DNA of 58,913 nt, taken from positions 421,948-480,860 of the forward strand of contig BFEA01000486.1 in the NCBI GenBank assembly GCA_003427395.1. Direction: 5' to 3'. The position numbers and the translations under genes are program-made. This DNA comes from Chara braunii. Taxonomy: Eukaryota; Streptophyta; Charophyceae; Charales; Characeae. A model generated the notes under the pieces. The model was not told the origin of the DNA. It was given only the letters and a program-made list of their open reading frames with translations, and searched no databases. Shown here in pieces: positions 34,601-41,285 of this stretch; the stretch's first letter is position 1; each line of letters opens with the position of its first letter.

Positions 34601-37600
34601 AAACGGGAAAGAAAATAAGAAAATTCTGGAAAAAATAAATGTTGTCTAAGATTTGCTGTGCAACCAACTTTTGGCTGAGGTTCACTCCAGGCCCGGTTCC
34701 TGGCTCGTAAAAAAAAAAAAGAAAAAAAAAAAAGAGAAGAATTCCTTGTAAATTTGCAAATAAACAAAAAAAACAAATCTGGAAGACGGGATGGTCCTAC
34801 TGCTGACGCCTGGCAGCCCGCACCGGGCCTTCCAAAAAAAATAAAAAAATCAAACCGAAAGTCCAAAACATGCTCGTTGGAAGTCAAAACCCCTCTCCCT
34901 CTGTTATGTTCGGGTGAAGATGGTAGTTTGAATATGCATTATATGCTCTTAGTCGTCTAGATGCGTCTCTGGAGGGGTCTGGTGAAATCCATGGTAAATT
35001 TGTGGCTCGTAATGTGTATGGGCCTTGCTTCTCTTCATCTCTATATGCATCTGGAGCTCATAATCATCCTGATACATATGAAATGTTGCAATTGTCGGGA
35101 TGCACCTGGGTCGACATAACGTCCAGATGCATAATAGTATTTGTGAGTAGCGGAGCGAATCCCTATATAAGTATGCCATGATAGCTTTTTTAGTTCTGGA
35201 AGCTTTCATGATTGCTGTGTTTTGCATGCTAGATCTTCTTTTTTTGTGTTCTTTGAAAGTGTTTTAAGCCCTATGTTTATTATTATAGGGGTATGGGGTT
35301 CTAGACAGAAAAATACGAGCAGCATATCAGTTTTTGACAGCTTTCCAGGGTTATGCACGTGTTTTTTTTTTTTGGGCTCGACCCCCGCTGCTGCTGCCTC
35401 TGTGCGAGACATCAGAAAAAAGCTGTAGGGACATGCTGCGCTGAGATTGCTGGACCTATGGGTCTAGTGGCACCACTCCCCGTCGCCCAAGATTTTCAAT
35501 GCATCTGATCAAACTCAAGTTGAGATGTTGGTGGATGGCGAGTGGTGCGACTGGCCCCTACGTCTACCTCTAGACTTTGACATCCATTACCTCTTCTCAG
35601 AAGTTTATTGTCTTTGTTTTTTTTCTTATGCTGGGTACCAAAACTTCTGCCCCGGTCCCGCTGGGAGTCTCCCGACTACAAGCAGAAGCGGTCATTGCGG
35701 TTGCGTTTATGTTCGTTCATTGTTTGCCTGCCGATGAGAAGTATCCGGACTGTCACCCTACGAGTAGAAGGGGCACCTTTGTGTGTGGGATCTCCAAAAA
35801 AGAGGGGCACCCTACGAGTAGAGGCGAAAGTATTTGTAGTCTGGGTAATTTGCAAACGACCTCCAATGTTGTAAGCAGACCTCCCTTCAAGAACAGGCTG
35901 CGTGTCAGTAAAGCCTTGATTTGCGGAATAATGAAGGTGCTTGCTTTTTTTTTTTTTTTAATTAAAACTTGCACACACTTGTGCCCCTTCTATTCTGGGC
36001 GGTGACAGTCCGGTAAAAAATAAAACAAAAATAGAGGTGCTTCAACTTGCTTGTAATACTGTGCTTCTCTGTCTGTGTTCTCTTGCAGGTCATATTGCCT
36101 TTAGACTTTGGTGCGCAATGGCAGGCTGCATGCCCGACTATTCCTTCCGTTAGCCCGCCGCCAGCTGTCGAATCTGTCCCTGCAATAGCGGCACCTGCGT
36201 CAGGTGCTGCCGTTCCAGCTCCTGTTGGGCCAGAGCTTACTCCTCCCGTCGCTGCCAATCCAGTCAATCAGTCTGTTGGAGTGCCGTCAACAGATGCTGG
36301 AGTGCCTCCAACGGATGTTGGAGCTTCGAGCGCAGCAGTTGTGGACTCGAATGAGACGCAAGCACCAGGCTCGGGCGCTCGTGATCAATCGAGTAGCGGT
36401 TCCAGCCTCAACAAAGATGGTAAACTAACTACCCATTTTCTCAAGGACTCGTTTTCTCAAGCATTCATTTTTTGTCTCCTTCATTGCAGGTGATGCAATT
36501 TTTCGGGCCGAGGTCGGCTAACCAACATTCCGTGTTTATTTGGAGGGTAGACTTGGCCAGATACATTTGGGCTGATTCTAAGTTTTGGATGTATCGGGAT
36601 CAGTACTGGCGCCAGATACTTATCGAGTGTTGTTCAGTGGAGTGGGGCCCCCTCCTTTGTTGTGTAGATGTCAACTCCATTGGTCTCCTCGGTTTTCAGC
36701 TCTCGATCGGTAGACCACCCATGAACGGTGGAAATGCAGACCTCAGTTCGAATCCACATCCGTGTTCTTTTTTTTTTTTTTTTTGAAAAATAGACGTTGC
36801 GGGTGCTGATAAGAGAAGACTCTGTCTATTGGTGTGGGTAGTGTCCCCTGCTGGAAAGCGGGTCCGGCATCCCATATACAACGAATGCCTGAGTTTGTCT
36901 GAGATGTGTAGTTCTGCGACCTGTCCGCACTGATTGCCCTGGAGGCCCAGGGGATTGACTGAGCGAGAAGGCGTAATAGCGGGAGAGGAAGCAGCCTCTG
37001 AAGCCCTGTGCTTGGTGGCCTCACTACCCCTGACTACCCCTGATCAGTTACCCCTCCCTTACCCTAATTCTGCAGAAACCATCGGTACAGCTGAGCCTGG
37101 CAACGATGAGAGAAAATGCAAGTCGTGAAGCAAAAAGAACGCGCCCCCTCCCGTGCCCCCCCCCACCCCCAGGACCACTAAGGGGTCCCATTATGGCGAT
37201 TCACCTGCCAAGCTCAGTTTGACCACCAAGGTGTTGTGGGGTGGGGGAAAGGGTCGGTGAAGTGATCAGGAGGGGGTAAAGAGACAGCGGCATCTATCTC
37301 TTTTTTTTGTCTTTTTTTTGTTTTTTTTTAAAGACTATACTCTTCTCTCAATTTTTCCTCACACTACCTACCTACTACCACTACTACTTATAGGCATACG
37401 GGGAAACCCGTAGCATACCACCCCTCGAGCCTGCAGTATACCGGCCAGGGGACGGCCGGTACCACCAGGGATAAAGCGAACCAATCCCCCGTGCCTCCCC
37501 TCAGGCCCCTCCCCTACGAACATAGCAGTCTCTGCTTGATGCCGATCGGGGGATCCAGTGGTCTATCTCTTGGGTAGAGGGTGCCAAGTAAGCCCAGGAA

Positions 37601-39027
37601 GGTCATGAGGCCAATGGAGATTGAACCCATGACCTCCTGAATGCCACTTGCGAGCCTTACCAACCGAGGTAGGCCGCTGGATTCATCCATCTCTTTGCAT
37701 CTTTCCACGTATTTATTTGCTCCCATCCATTTCCTACTTAGATGCATCTATCTCTTTGCATCTAACTACGAAATGGATTGGAGCAAATAAATACGTGGAA
37801 ATACCTGGAATCCCTTGGTCTGGGCAGTTCAATGGTGATATCAAAAGCTTGCTTCTCTTTTAAGGGAAAAGGAGCTGCGCTGCACTTCGCTGTGCAATTT
37901 GTGGAGATGGGTCGTCAGTGGGCCTCACTGCACTACACAGCACTCTACATGCATTTTGTCGATTTCTGGACCAGATGCATTGGGACGAGTCCAACATGTT
38001 GAATGTGCCGGTTTGAGAAAGCGTCTAAATGCATGTAGGGTGCCGTGTAGTGCAGCGAGGCCCAATGCGCGGCTGAAGTCGGGTCTGTATGTACCTGTTG
38101 GTTTGAGAAAGCGTCTAAGAAAGCGCATAAATGCATGTAGGGTGCCGTGTAGTGCAACGAGGCCCAATGCGCGCCTGAGCTAGGCCGGTTGGTTCCACAC
38201 CCCCAATGGCACGGGGCCAATGATAACTTTTCTCTGTTTTTTTTTGAGTCTTGGGGCCGCGCCCCACCGCTCAGCTAGACCATGGAAAGATGCACTGCCA
38301 TAATTTTTTGTCTACTGTGCTCTTCGTGAGTGGAGAAAGATCCACAACTCTTGATTCTCTTTCGAACGGTGAGTGCAGAAAGATCCGGAAAGGACAGAGG
38401 TAATCCTGTTAGAATGGACATGGTCGTGTTCAGACCTTTCAGGTCCATGATCTGCACCTGGATCAAGAGATGTTGCAGGTGCATTCTGACGGACCGGACC
38501 GGTCATTGCAAATATCAATCTGGTAAACGCTTACAATATTTAAATGCACCTGGGTGTGTTTTTGCGACCTTGAGGGCATACACGCGCTAGGACATTTTTA
38601 CTTGTTTATGGACGTAATTGTGGTCAGATGCATCCAGGTTCGGTGATGAATGTCGTCAGATTGTGTATGAACGTTTCTACTTGTTTATGGACAGTTTAAG
38701 CGCTGAGTGCGCCTTGATTGTGTGCTCCCGCAGCCCTTATTGTGTGATCCCTCAGCCCTGATTGCGTGCTCCCTCTAACAAGTAAAGGGCTGAGTGCGCC
38801 CTTATTGTGTGCTCCCTCAGCCCTGTGGTCAGATGCATCCAGGCTTGGTGATAAATGTCCTCTCATCGCTTGTTATGTTACCAGACGTCGAAGAGCATGA
38901 CGACTAACTGAGCGATTTTTCTACCGGTCGTGCGGTGGTTTCATTTTTCCGACCTACAGGTTTGTTCTCCTTTGCACTGGAGCTACTTGTCACGGCGGCT
39001 TTGGTGTGGACTGCGTACGCTTCATGA
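16684..39027 (+). CDS. Fasciclin-like arabinogalactan protein (FLA), four coding exons
   Basis: Exons 16684-17096, 33884-34100, 36089-36419 and 38960-39027 join in consistent phase, giving 342 residues. Residues 1-37 form a signal peptide (basic start, hydrophobic core VVVSVFLLVFCFL, probable cleavage after TSAQA). Residues about 60-217 make one FAS1 domain: ITLLVPVEAAW (H1-like), LRNHIIIG, and GGVVLNLDR joined to VILP (H2-like). Residues about 220-315 are Pro/Ala/Ser/Thr-rich with AP, SP, TP and VP dipeptides, typical of arabinogalactan glycomodules. N-glycosylation sequons are at N58, N113, N157 and N298. The last ~21 residues are hydrophobic and end at the stop, as in GPI-anchor signals. 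FLAs act at the plasma membrane-cell wall interface. ATG 16684 is chosen because it starts the signal peptide and has G at +4. Confidence 0.8.
17468..17710. repeat. Head-to-head pair of a ~105-bp MITE-like repeat
   Basis: Arm 1 (about 17468-17575) and arm 2 (about 17600-17710) are imperfect reverse complements. Arm 1 reads AAATGTGCAAAATAGAAATG...CCGCTAGAACG...AGTGGAGCGAGGC; arm 2 reads GGCCTCGCCGC...GGCGGTGTAT...TAGCGGGAGATTGC...GCACATTT. The transcript of intron 1 could fold here. Confidence 0.7.
19160..20110 (+). repeat. Satellite-like array, about 175-bp monomer
   Basis: The module TTTTGCGTGGTTNTCGCCCAGAAATC plus CCTCACATAT and TTTCAGCATT recurs at about 19298, 19713, 19886 and 20061. Spacing between the last three is about 173-175 bp. 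The first interval is enlarged by an internal duplication of a TCGATCTGTGTTTTGCTTNC segment (about 19380-19545). Confidence 0.75.
20337..20447. mobile_element. MITE with near-perfect 25-bp terminal inverted repeats, TA-flanked
   Basis: Ends carry TCTTACCCCGAATAGAACGT and its exact complement; the match extends to 25 bp and, with one mismatch, to CTACC/GGTAG. Length is 111 bp, with no coding capacity. TA dinucleotides at both ends fit a Tc1/mariner-type target duplication, which is inference. A diverged relative lies at 46105-46207. Confidence 0.8.
20840..21081 (+). repeat. 30-bp tandem repeat interrupted by an assembly gap
   Basis: The unit GCCTTTTGCACTCGTTTAAC + CAGGGTTAAT is present at least six times. 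Ns fill 20935-20989 inside the array, so true copy number is unknown. Confidence 0.95.
20935..20989. other. Assembly gap (55 Ns)
   Basis: The gap falls inside the 30-bp tandem array, where assembly collapse is expected. Confidence 0.99.
21236..21310 (-). mobile_element. tRNA-derived SINE fragment (family 2)
   Basis: Read on the minus strand: GGCCTTGGTCAGTTGGTACA (box A-like) then CCCACGAACTGTTGAAATACAGACC and a weak box B (CAGTTCACATCC). Related copies lie at about 30186-30268 (minus), 36697-36760 (plus) and 53880-53945 (plus); the last two have a good box B, GTTCGAATC. Confidence 0.5.
21540..21690 (+). repeat. Tandem duplication with GCGCTCCATTTGCGTWCCAC
   Basis: Two copies, about 90-100 bp apart, of GCGCTCCATTTGCGT followed by CCGTATTTTT/ACGTATTTTT. 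Confidence 0.7.
21900..22300 (+). repeat. Diverged tandem duplication, about 180 bp
   Basis: Both copies contain CCACGTGRCARCTSATATTG, GCATGCTTGCGGTCC, an ACACTCACAC-rich segment and a GATTGCCGGTG/GGTCGCCG end. Confidence 0.7.
22574..22632. repeat. Perfect 17-bp hairpin (CATTACCCCTTTCCTGA)
   Basis: Arms at 22574-22590 and 22616-22632 are exact reverse complements. A second direct copy of CCCCTTTCCTGACC lies inside the loop. Confidence 0.85.
23531..23628 (+). ncRNA. U6 snRNA-like sequence, diverged pseudogene
   Basis: It aligns with plant U6 end to end: GTGTCCTCCAGGACATCCG, AATACAGAGAAGATTA (intact ACAGAGA box), GCGCCTGTGCGAGGATGACA and ACAAATCGAGAAA. Substitutions occur in the conserved TTAGCATGGCCCC block (TTAAAATAGCGCC). 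No T run directly follows. It lies in FLA intron 1 in the same orientation as the gene. Confidence 0.8.
24249..24355 (+). repeat. Partial copy of a MITE with end TCGTTTCGTGTGCCGTGCGG
   Basis: Sequence from GGTAGGTGGCAAAATACACTC to GTGTGCCGTGCGGCAACGCC matches the interior and right end of the element at 32517-32692. The left end is absent. It abuts the tRNA-like element. Confidence 0.65.
24358..24512 (+). mobile_element. tRNA-derived SINE candidate with A-rich tail
   Basis: TAGCTCAGTGGTTAGAGCA (24367-24385) is a good Pol III box A, and GGTTCAAACC (24428-24437) a good box B, at tRNA spacing with a short extra arm. The acceptor and T stems pair poorly, so it is not a functional tRNA. About 45 bp downstream comes an A-rich tail (24482-24508). 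A retroposed tRNA-like head plus A tail is the structure of a SINE. Confidence 0.6.
25210..25315 (+). repeat. Direct duplication, about 50 bp
   Basis: ACGCGGCTGTCCACGTGAAT followed by TCACTTT occurs at about 25237 and 25278. A weaker relative, GGCCTGTCCAGGTGAATTCA, lies near 25063. Confidence 0.8.
25860..26200. repeat. Copies of the TACATGCATTT / AAATGCATGTAG MITE-like family
   Basis: CTACATGCATTTAGAC near 25876, GTTCGAATGCACCTGGTCCA near 25928, AAATGCATGTAGTGTTGTGTAG near 25960 and GAATGCACTTGGTCGAGAATGCGTTCAAATGCATGTAG near 26136 belong to the family better delimited at 37919-38166 and 55045-55175. Confidence 0.6.
26497..27250. mobile_element. Long fold-back element, ~220-250-bp arms
   Basis: Left arm (about 26497-26700) and right arm (about 27001-27250) are imperfect reverse complements over nearly their full length. 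Shared blocks are GCAAAAATNTTGC, CGCCAAGTT, AAAATAGAGGTTTCG, CGTTGCAGCTTTACCCGGTT, CCCATAGTTTGC, ATACAGCGTTT, CACAGCGAAGGA and AGGCCTCTGG. The right arm is lengthened by an A-rich insertion (27121-27162). The ~300-bp centre holds several copies of a GGCCGAGGCRTCTCGGCCGTGG palindrome-like motif between T runs. No coding sequence. It could be a fold-back transposon or an inverted duplication. Confidence 0.8.
27280..27395 (+). mobile_element. Fragment of the SINE body seen complete at 37304-37683
   Basis: GATGCTACCGGCTGTCCCCT, then GCTACGGGGTTCCCCGTATG and CCTACAACTAGTAG, matches the minus-strand body of the 37.3-kb SINE (TACCGGCCGTCCCCTGGCC, CTACGGGTTTCCCCGTATGC). The tRNA-like head is absent. 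Confidence 0.6.
27560..28550 (+). repeat. Complex tandem repeat including an exact ~178-bp duplication
   Basis: AATAACTAATCTAATATTC starts at 27670 and 27848 (period 178), with near-identical sequence through GTGCCGTGCCAGGTTGGCA. Flanking modules (GGAATGTATCTNGCCAGTAT; GCGTCCTGTATCGGACC; CATGGGACAGA) recur at about 27610, 28187 and 28490, and at 28066 and 28367, suggesting a larger repeat of a few hundred bp. Confidence 0.8.
28731..28815. repeat. Copy of the GGCGGTGTA MITE-like family
   Basis: GGGCCTCGTGCTCGACTACT then CACCAAATGCACGAAATGAG, CTCTCGAACATCG and TACACCGCC match the copies at 14.6, 17.5, 17.6 and 33.2 kb. Confidence 0.6.
29770..29985 (+). repeat. Tandem CTGTCTGT/GGCTGGCTGGTTGTCAGTCTG repeat
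   Basis: A GTCTGGGTGATTATCTGTCTGTCTG + NTTGGCTGGCTGGTTGTCAG unit is repeated about 61 bp apart (about 29866 and 29927), within a generally (CTGT)-rich tract. Confidence 0.85.
30186..30268 (-). mobile_element. tRNA-derived SINE fragment (family 2)
   Basis: On the minus strand GGCCTAGCGCAGTTGGTACA is a strong Pol III box A, followed by CCCATGAACTGTTAAAATAC as in the 21.3-kb copy. Box B is not preserved. Confidence 0.5.
30561..30715 (+). repeat. 38-bp tandem repeat, four units
   Basis: TATAGCAAGCCTAGCTTCGG + CTCCATAGTCGGCCAACC starts at about 30561, 30599, 30638 and 30676. Confidence 0.92.
32517..32692. mobile_element. MITE with ~28-bp terminal inverted repeats
   Basis: The left end GGCCTCACCACACGGCACAC + GAAACGAA and the right end (TTCGTTTCGTGTGCCGTGCG + GCGACGCC) match at about 24 of 28 positions as inverted repeats. 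The interior contains a GGTGGCAAAATACACTCGTT-type duplication. Noncoding. Confidence 0.7.
33130..33240. repeat. Copy of the GGCGGTGTA / TAGCGGAAGATTC MITE-like family
   Basis: ACTCTCCACACGCAGAAAAG, ACACGGTGGTTTCTCTCTCC, TAGCGGAAGATTCATTCTC and GTGAGCAGTGGAGCAAGTGG align with the copies at 14.6 and 17.6 kb. Confidence 0.65.
33355..33435 (+). repeat. 40-bp direct duplication
   Basis: CTTGGCCGAAGGATAATTTG + ATTATTAACACAAATATTTT is followed at about 33395 by a near-identical copy with two inserted bases. Confidence 0.9.
33440..33870 (+). repeat. Diverged tandem duplication just upstream of FLA exon 2
   Basis: Blocks TTGCAACGAGTTTGTG, TTTGTAA, ACGTTCTATTYGA, TGCTGACTC/TGGCCTG, GTTACGTGGCAAATG and TGTTGTNCTGGT recur with a shift of about 240 bp. 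The second copy runs almost into the exon 2 acceptor. Confidence 0.65.
33884..34100 (+). CDS. FLA exon 2: second part of FAS1
   Basis: Acceptor TTGTCTTGCAG ends at 33883 and donor AGG|GTAAGT starts at 34101. The first base completes the Gly codon split by intron 1, then 72 full codons follow (residues 139-210), including SLTDNILRNHIIIG, the sequon HNAT, and KFMTFGGVVLNLDR, the approach to the FAS1 H2 motif. The phase match with exon 1 and the continuation of H2 into exon 3 are strong support. Confidence 0.8.
34101..36088 (+). other. FLA intron 2 (1,988 bp)
   Basis: Canonical GTAAGT...TTCTCTTGCAG, phase 0. It holds a 204-bp tandem duplication, an ATTCGGCAATTTGGGGG segment related to the TA-flanked MITE ends, and several T or A runs. 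Confidence 0.8.
34356..34760 (+). repeat. 204-bp tandem duplication
   Basis: ATTCGGCAATTTGGGGGAA begins at 34359 and 34563. Both copies continue through GGGGGGCCAAAAAA, AATAAATGTTGTCTA, CTGTGCAACCAACTTTT and GGTTCACTCCAGGCCCGGTT to an A run. Confidence 0.92.
36089..36419 (+). CDS. FLA exon 3: end of FAS1 and Pro/Ala/Ser-rich region
   Basis: Acceptor TTCTCTTGCAG at 36078-36088 and donor GATG|GTAAAC at 36420. It codes residues 211-320. VILPLDFG completes the FAS1 H2 motif begun in exon 2. Then follow PTIPSVSPPPAVESVPAIAA and similar Pro/Ala/Val/Ser/Thr-rich sequence with AP/VP/TP dipeptides (candidate Hyp-O-arabinogalactan sites), the sequon SNET and a Ser/Gly-rich stretch (SSSGSSLNKD) suited to a GPI attachment site. 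It ends one base into a Gly codon. Confidence 0.85.
36491..36522 (+). CDS. Alternative FLA terminal exon (tail-less form), speculative
   Basis: A good acceptor, CTCCTTCATTGCAG, ends at 36490. Joined to the exon 3 donor at 36420 (intron of only 71 bp) it is in phase and adds GDAIFRAEVG before TAA at 36520. The product would lack the hydrophobic tail and so would be secreted, not GPI-anchored. Phase agreement by chance is about one in three, so this is weaker than the 38960 exon. Confidence 0.35.
36697..36760 (+). mobile_element. tRNA-derived SINE fragment (family 2)
   Basis: GATCGGTAGACCACCCATGA, then TGGAAATGCAGACCTCAG and box B-like GTTCGAATCC. A T run follows at 36768-36784. Confidence 0.45.
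37304..37683 (-). mobile_element. Full-length tRNA-derived SINE with probable target-site duplication
   Basis: On the minus strand it starts at about 37677 with GCGGCCTACCTCGGTTGGTA (box A) and, at tRNA spacing, ATGGGTTCAATCTCC (box B). The ~70-nt tRNA-like head is followed by a ~300-bp body and an A-rich tail (T runs at 37301-37330 on the plus strand). CATCTATCTCTTT (37291-37303) and CATCCATCTCTTT (37684-37696) flank it as an imperfect 13-bp direct repeat, the expected mark of retroposition. A partial body copy lies at 27280-27395. Confidence 0.7.
37919..38166. mobile_element. MITE-like element with ~36-bp terminal inverted repeats
   Basis: The left end TGGGCCTCACTGCACTACAC + AGCACTCTACATGCAT and the right end (ATGCATGTAGGGTGCCGTGT + AGTGCAACGAGGCCCA) are inverted repeats with about four mismatches. 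A third end-like copy lies inside (about 38030-38066), next to a GAAAGCGTCTAA duplication, so the right part is tandemly duplicated. Confidence 0.75.
38660..38835 (+). repeat. Short repeats GCTGAGTGCGCC / TTATTGTGTGCTCCCTCAGCCC
   Basis: The ATTGTGTGCTCCC...CAGCCCT motif occurs four times between 38717 and 38825, with two GCTGAGTGCGCC copies. Confidence 0.8.
38960..39027 (+). CDS. FLA terminal exon: hydrophobic GPI-signal-type tail
   Basis: The acceptor TTCCGACCTACAG ends at 38959. Joined to exon 3 (phase 1) the first codon is Gly, and the next residues include LFSFALELLVTAALVW before TGA at 39025. A short hydrophobic segment ending exactly at the stop, after a Ser/Gly/Asn-rich spacer, is the expected C-terminus of a GPI-anchored FLA. 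The combination of AG site, phase, hydrophobicity and stop position makes this exon convincing despite its 68-bp size. Confidence 0.7.
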
Positions 39028-39220
39028 GCAGCGGCAAGGGCCAGATGCTTATTTTTCATTCTTTCGTCGGACTTCTCAATGAGCCCAGCTTGCAACTTTT
39101 GTTCTCTGAACTGGTCAACCTATTTCAATCCGCAATTTTTTCACTCTTCCTTCCATTCCTTGGCTTCGTTGGCCATACTGTCCCACTACATTACCTACCC
39201 TTCTCCCTCTCTTTCATGAA

Positions 39221-39258
<38 letters not shown>

Positions 39259-39829
39259 TTTAATGCAAGATACTTGTGTTCTATCTTTTCTGTGGCCATA
39301 CTATGCCCCTACATCCCTTGTCCCTCTCTTGGTTGTTCTCGCTGTGCCACTTCTTCGTTTCTCTTCACCGGTTGACCTCTTTGCGGGTGGTAGGACTGGA
39401 TCGGTATCGGTATGTCGACATTATGATAGGGTTTATCTCGATGGGCTGTCATACTATGGTACCGACCTCAGTTGCTCAGACCCTTCCTGATCAATTCTAT
39501 ATGGGAGGATGTGGGTTCTCCCTCGCTTCATAGCCAGCCCACAGGCATATGCAATGGTGTCATCTATTCCCTTGTCTCGTTAGATACACTTTCAACTCGT
39601 ATGGCTTGCATGCACCAGATCGTGCCTTGCGAATGTATTCGTGTTCTCCCGATGCAGACTCGTCTTCGGACATCTAAGCCATTTTGGGATAGCCTCTGCT
39701 CCTTTTCCATTTCGTTTTGCGTAGCCCGCCAGAGATAGCAATTTGGGGGAGAGGGGAGATGTTATGTTATAGTTGCTTGCGGTGGCGAGAGCAGTATGAT
39801 TAGGAATACTTGCCTGTATAAGATCGAAG
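39028..39829 (+). other. 3' untranslated or intergenic sequence downstream of FLA
   Basis: T/C-rich sequence with a (TC)n tract at 39222-39253. It may hold the FLA 3' UTR, but no confident polyadenylation signal was assigned. A partly duplicated segment, TGGCCATACTRTSCC...CTACATTACCTACCC, occurs near 39170 and 39293. Confidence 0.4.
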
Positions 39830-40640
39830 CGGTCCCAAGAAGTTGGATTCGCTAGCAGCCGGTGATTTGGATTGATTTGGTCCCAAGAATCTGGAACTGC
39901 GAGCAGCCTGCGATTTGGACTGATGTGGGCTTACGAAAATGGGACTGTGTGCCCGTTGTGATTTGGATTGATTTGGTCCCAAGAAGTTCATGGTGTATCT
40001 CTGATTTGGCAGCGACGTGAATGCATTGTGAGTGTGTTGTGAGTGTGTTCGATTGGCTTGGTCGGGTTATGCAATCCGCTTGGCAGCTGCAGCTTGTGAT
40101 TTGGATTGATGTGAGGATGGTTGATCAGTGTACCATTGTCCATCGCTCCAGTTTGGTGTATCTCATGGCAACAGATGAATGGGCTACAGATGCAAGAGAG
40201 AAGTGGTCCCAAGAAGTTGGATCTGCGAGCAGCTCGTGATTTGGATTGATTTGGTCCCAAGTTGGAACTGCGAGCAGCCTGCGATTTGGACTGATTTGGT
40301 CTCACGAAGTTGGGACCGTGTGCCCGTTGTGAGTTGGATTGATTTGGGCCCAAGAAGTTCATGTAGCAGCGATGTGAATGTGTTGTGAATGTGTTCGATT
40401 GGCTTGGTCGGGCTATGCAGTCCACTTGGCGGCTGCAGCTTGTGATTTCGATTGATATATGAGGACGGTTGATTGGTGTACCGTGCGTGTCGATCGCTGT
40501 AGTTTGGCGTATCTCGTAGCCACACAGCTGTATGGGCTACCCAATCCACTTTGCAGCTGCAGCTTGTGATTTGGATTGATGGATGAGGATATTTAATGGG
40601 TGTACCCTGTCCATCGCTCAAGTTTGGTGTATCTCATGGC
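39830..40640 (+). repeat. Higher-order tandem repeat array
   Basis: A block GGTCCCAAGAAGTTGGATYC...GAGCAGC...GATTTGGATTGATTTGG of about 60 bp is repeated within units at 39830-39995 and 40206-40365. Each is followed by a second module (GAATGTGTTGTGA...TTCGATTGGCTTGGTCGGG...GGCAGCTGCAGCTTGTGATT) near 40018, 40375 and, truncated, 40540. A third module, CCATCGCTCMAGTTTGGTGT, recurs near 40140 and 40610. The overall period is about 365 bp. Confidence 0.85.
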
Positions 40641-41252
40641 TGCAGCTGCTGCTCGTGGCTTTGTAGATGTTTGCTTTGCAGCATATAGGGTGGGTACTGT
40701 ACTAGTAGTAGTACACTGGCTTTGTGGCCACAGTGAACACCTACTTCCTTGATCCTCCATCCATTGCTTTCAGTGCAAACTGCACCCTCTTCTCTTTCAT
40801 GCTGCAAGAGTAGTGCGCCCCTTCGTGCGCGCTTTGTTAAACGGCGAGAGACGTTGCTTCTTCCGGTGCGGCATCGCATCTAATTTTAGATCAGTTGTAG
40901 AAGAGCTGTAGACGCAGACGGTTGTTCGCCACTGCCTGGCAGATGGATCGAAATTACTTCCTCGTTCGCCACGAACGCTGGCTGTCCATTTTGTTTGTCG
41001 GTATACCTGTAACCACTTTGTGTGGAATATGATGCATATGCGAGCAGCTTGCTTGTGCGGACCCATGTCTTTCCCTCTCACCCTGTGTTGTTTGCCTCTC
41101 CCTCTTTTGGGCTGTTGCCTGTTTGCCCCTGGGAGGGAGTTTCTTTTCTACGGGGGACTGGTTTACTGTCTGTTGTTCTTCCTGCAGAATCAGCATGACA
41201 GGTTTTCCCAGCTCAGACCTCCTCCTTCCATTCGAAAGAAAGAGGTGCTGTT

Positions 41253-41285
<33 letters not shown>

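Larger units (their letters stand above)
36420..38959 (+). other. FLA intron 3 (2,540 bp)
   Basis: Donor GTAAAC and acceptor CGACCTACAG. It contains a possible alternative terminal exon (36491-36522), a SINE family 2 copy, a dispersed-core copy near 36850, a full-length tRNA-derived SINE, a TIR element at 37919-38166 and short duplications. Confidence 0.65.

Noticed and set aside
36472-36786. Plus-strand frame overlapping the end of FLA exon 3 region
   Set aside because: Different frame from the FLA exons, includes a SINE fragment and a T run.
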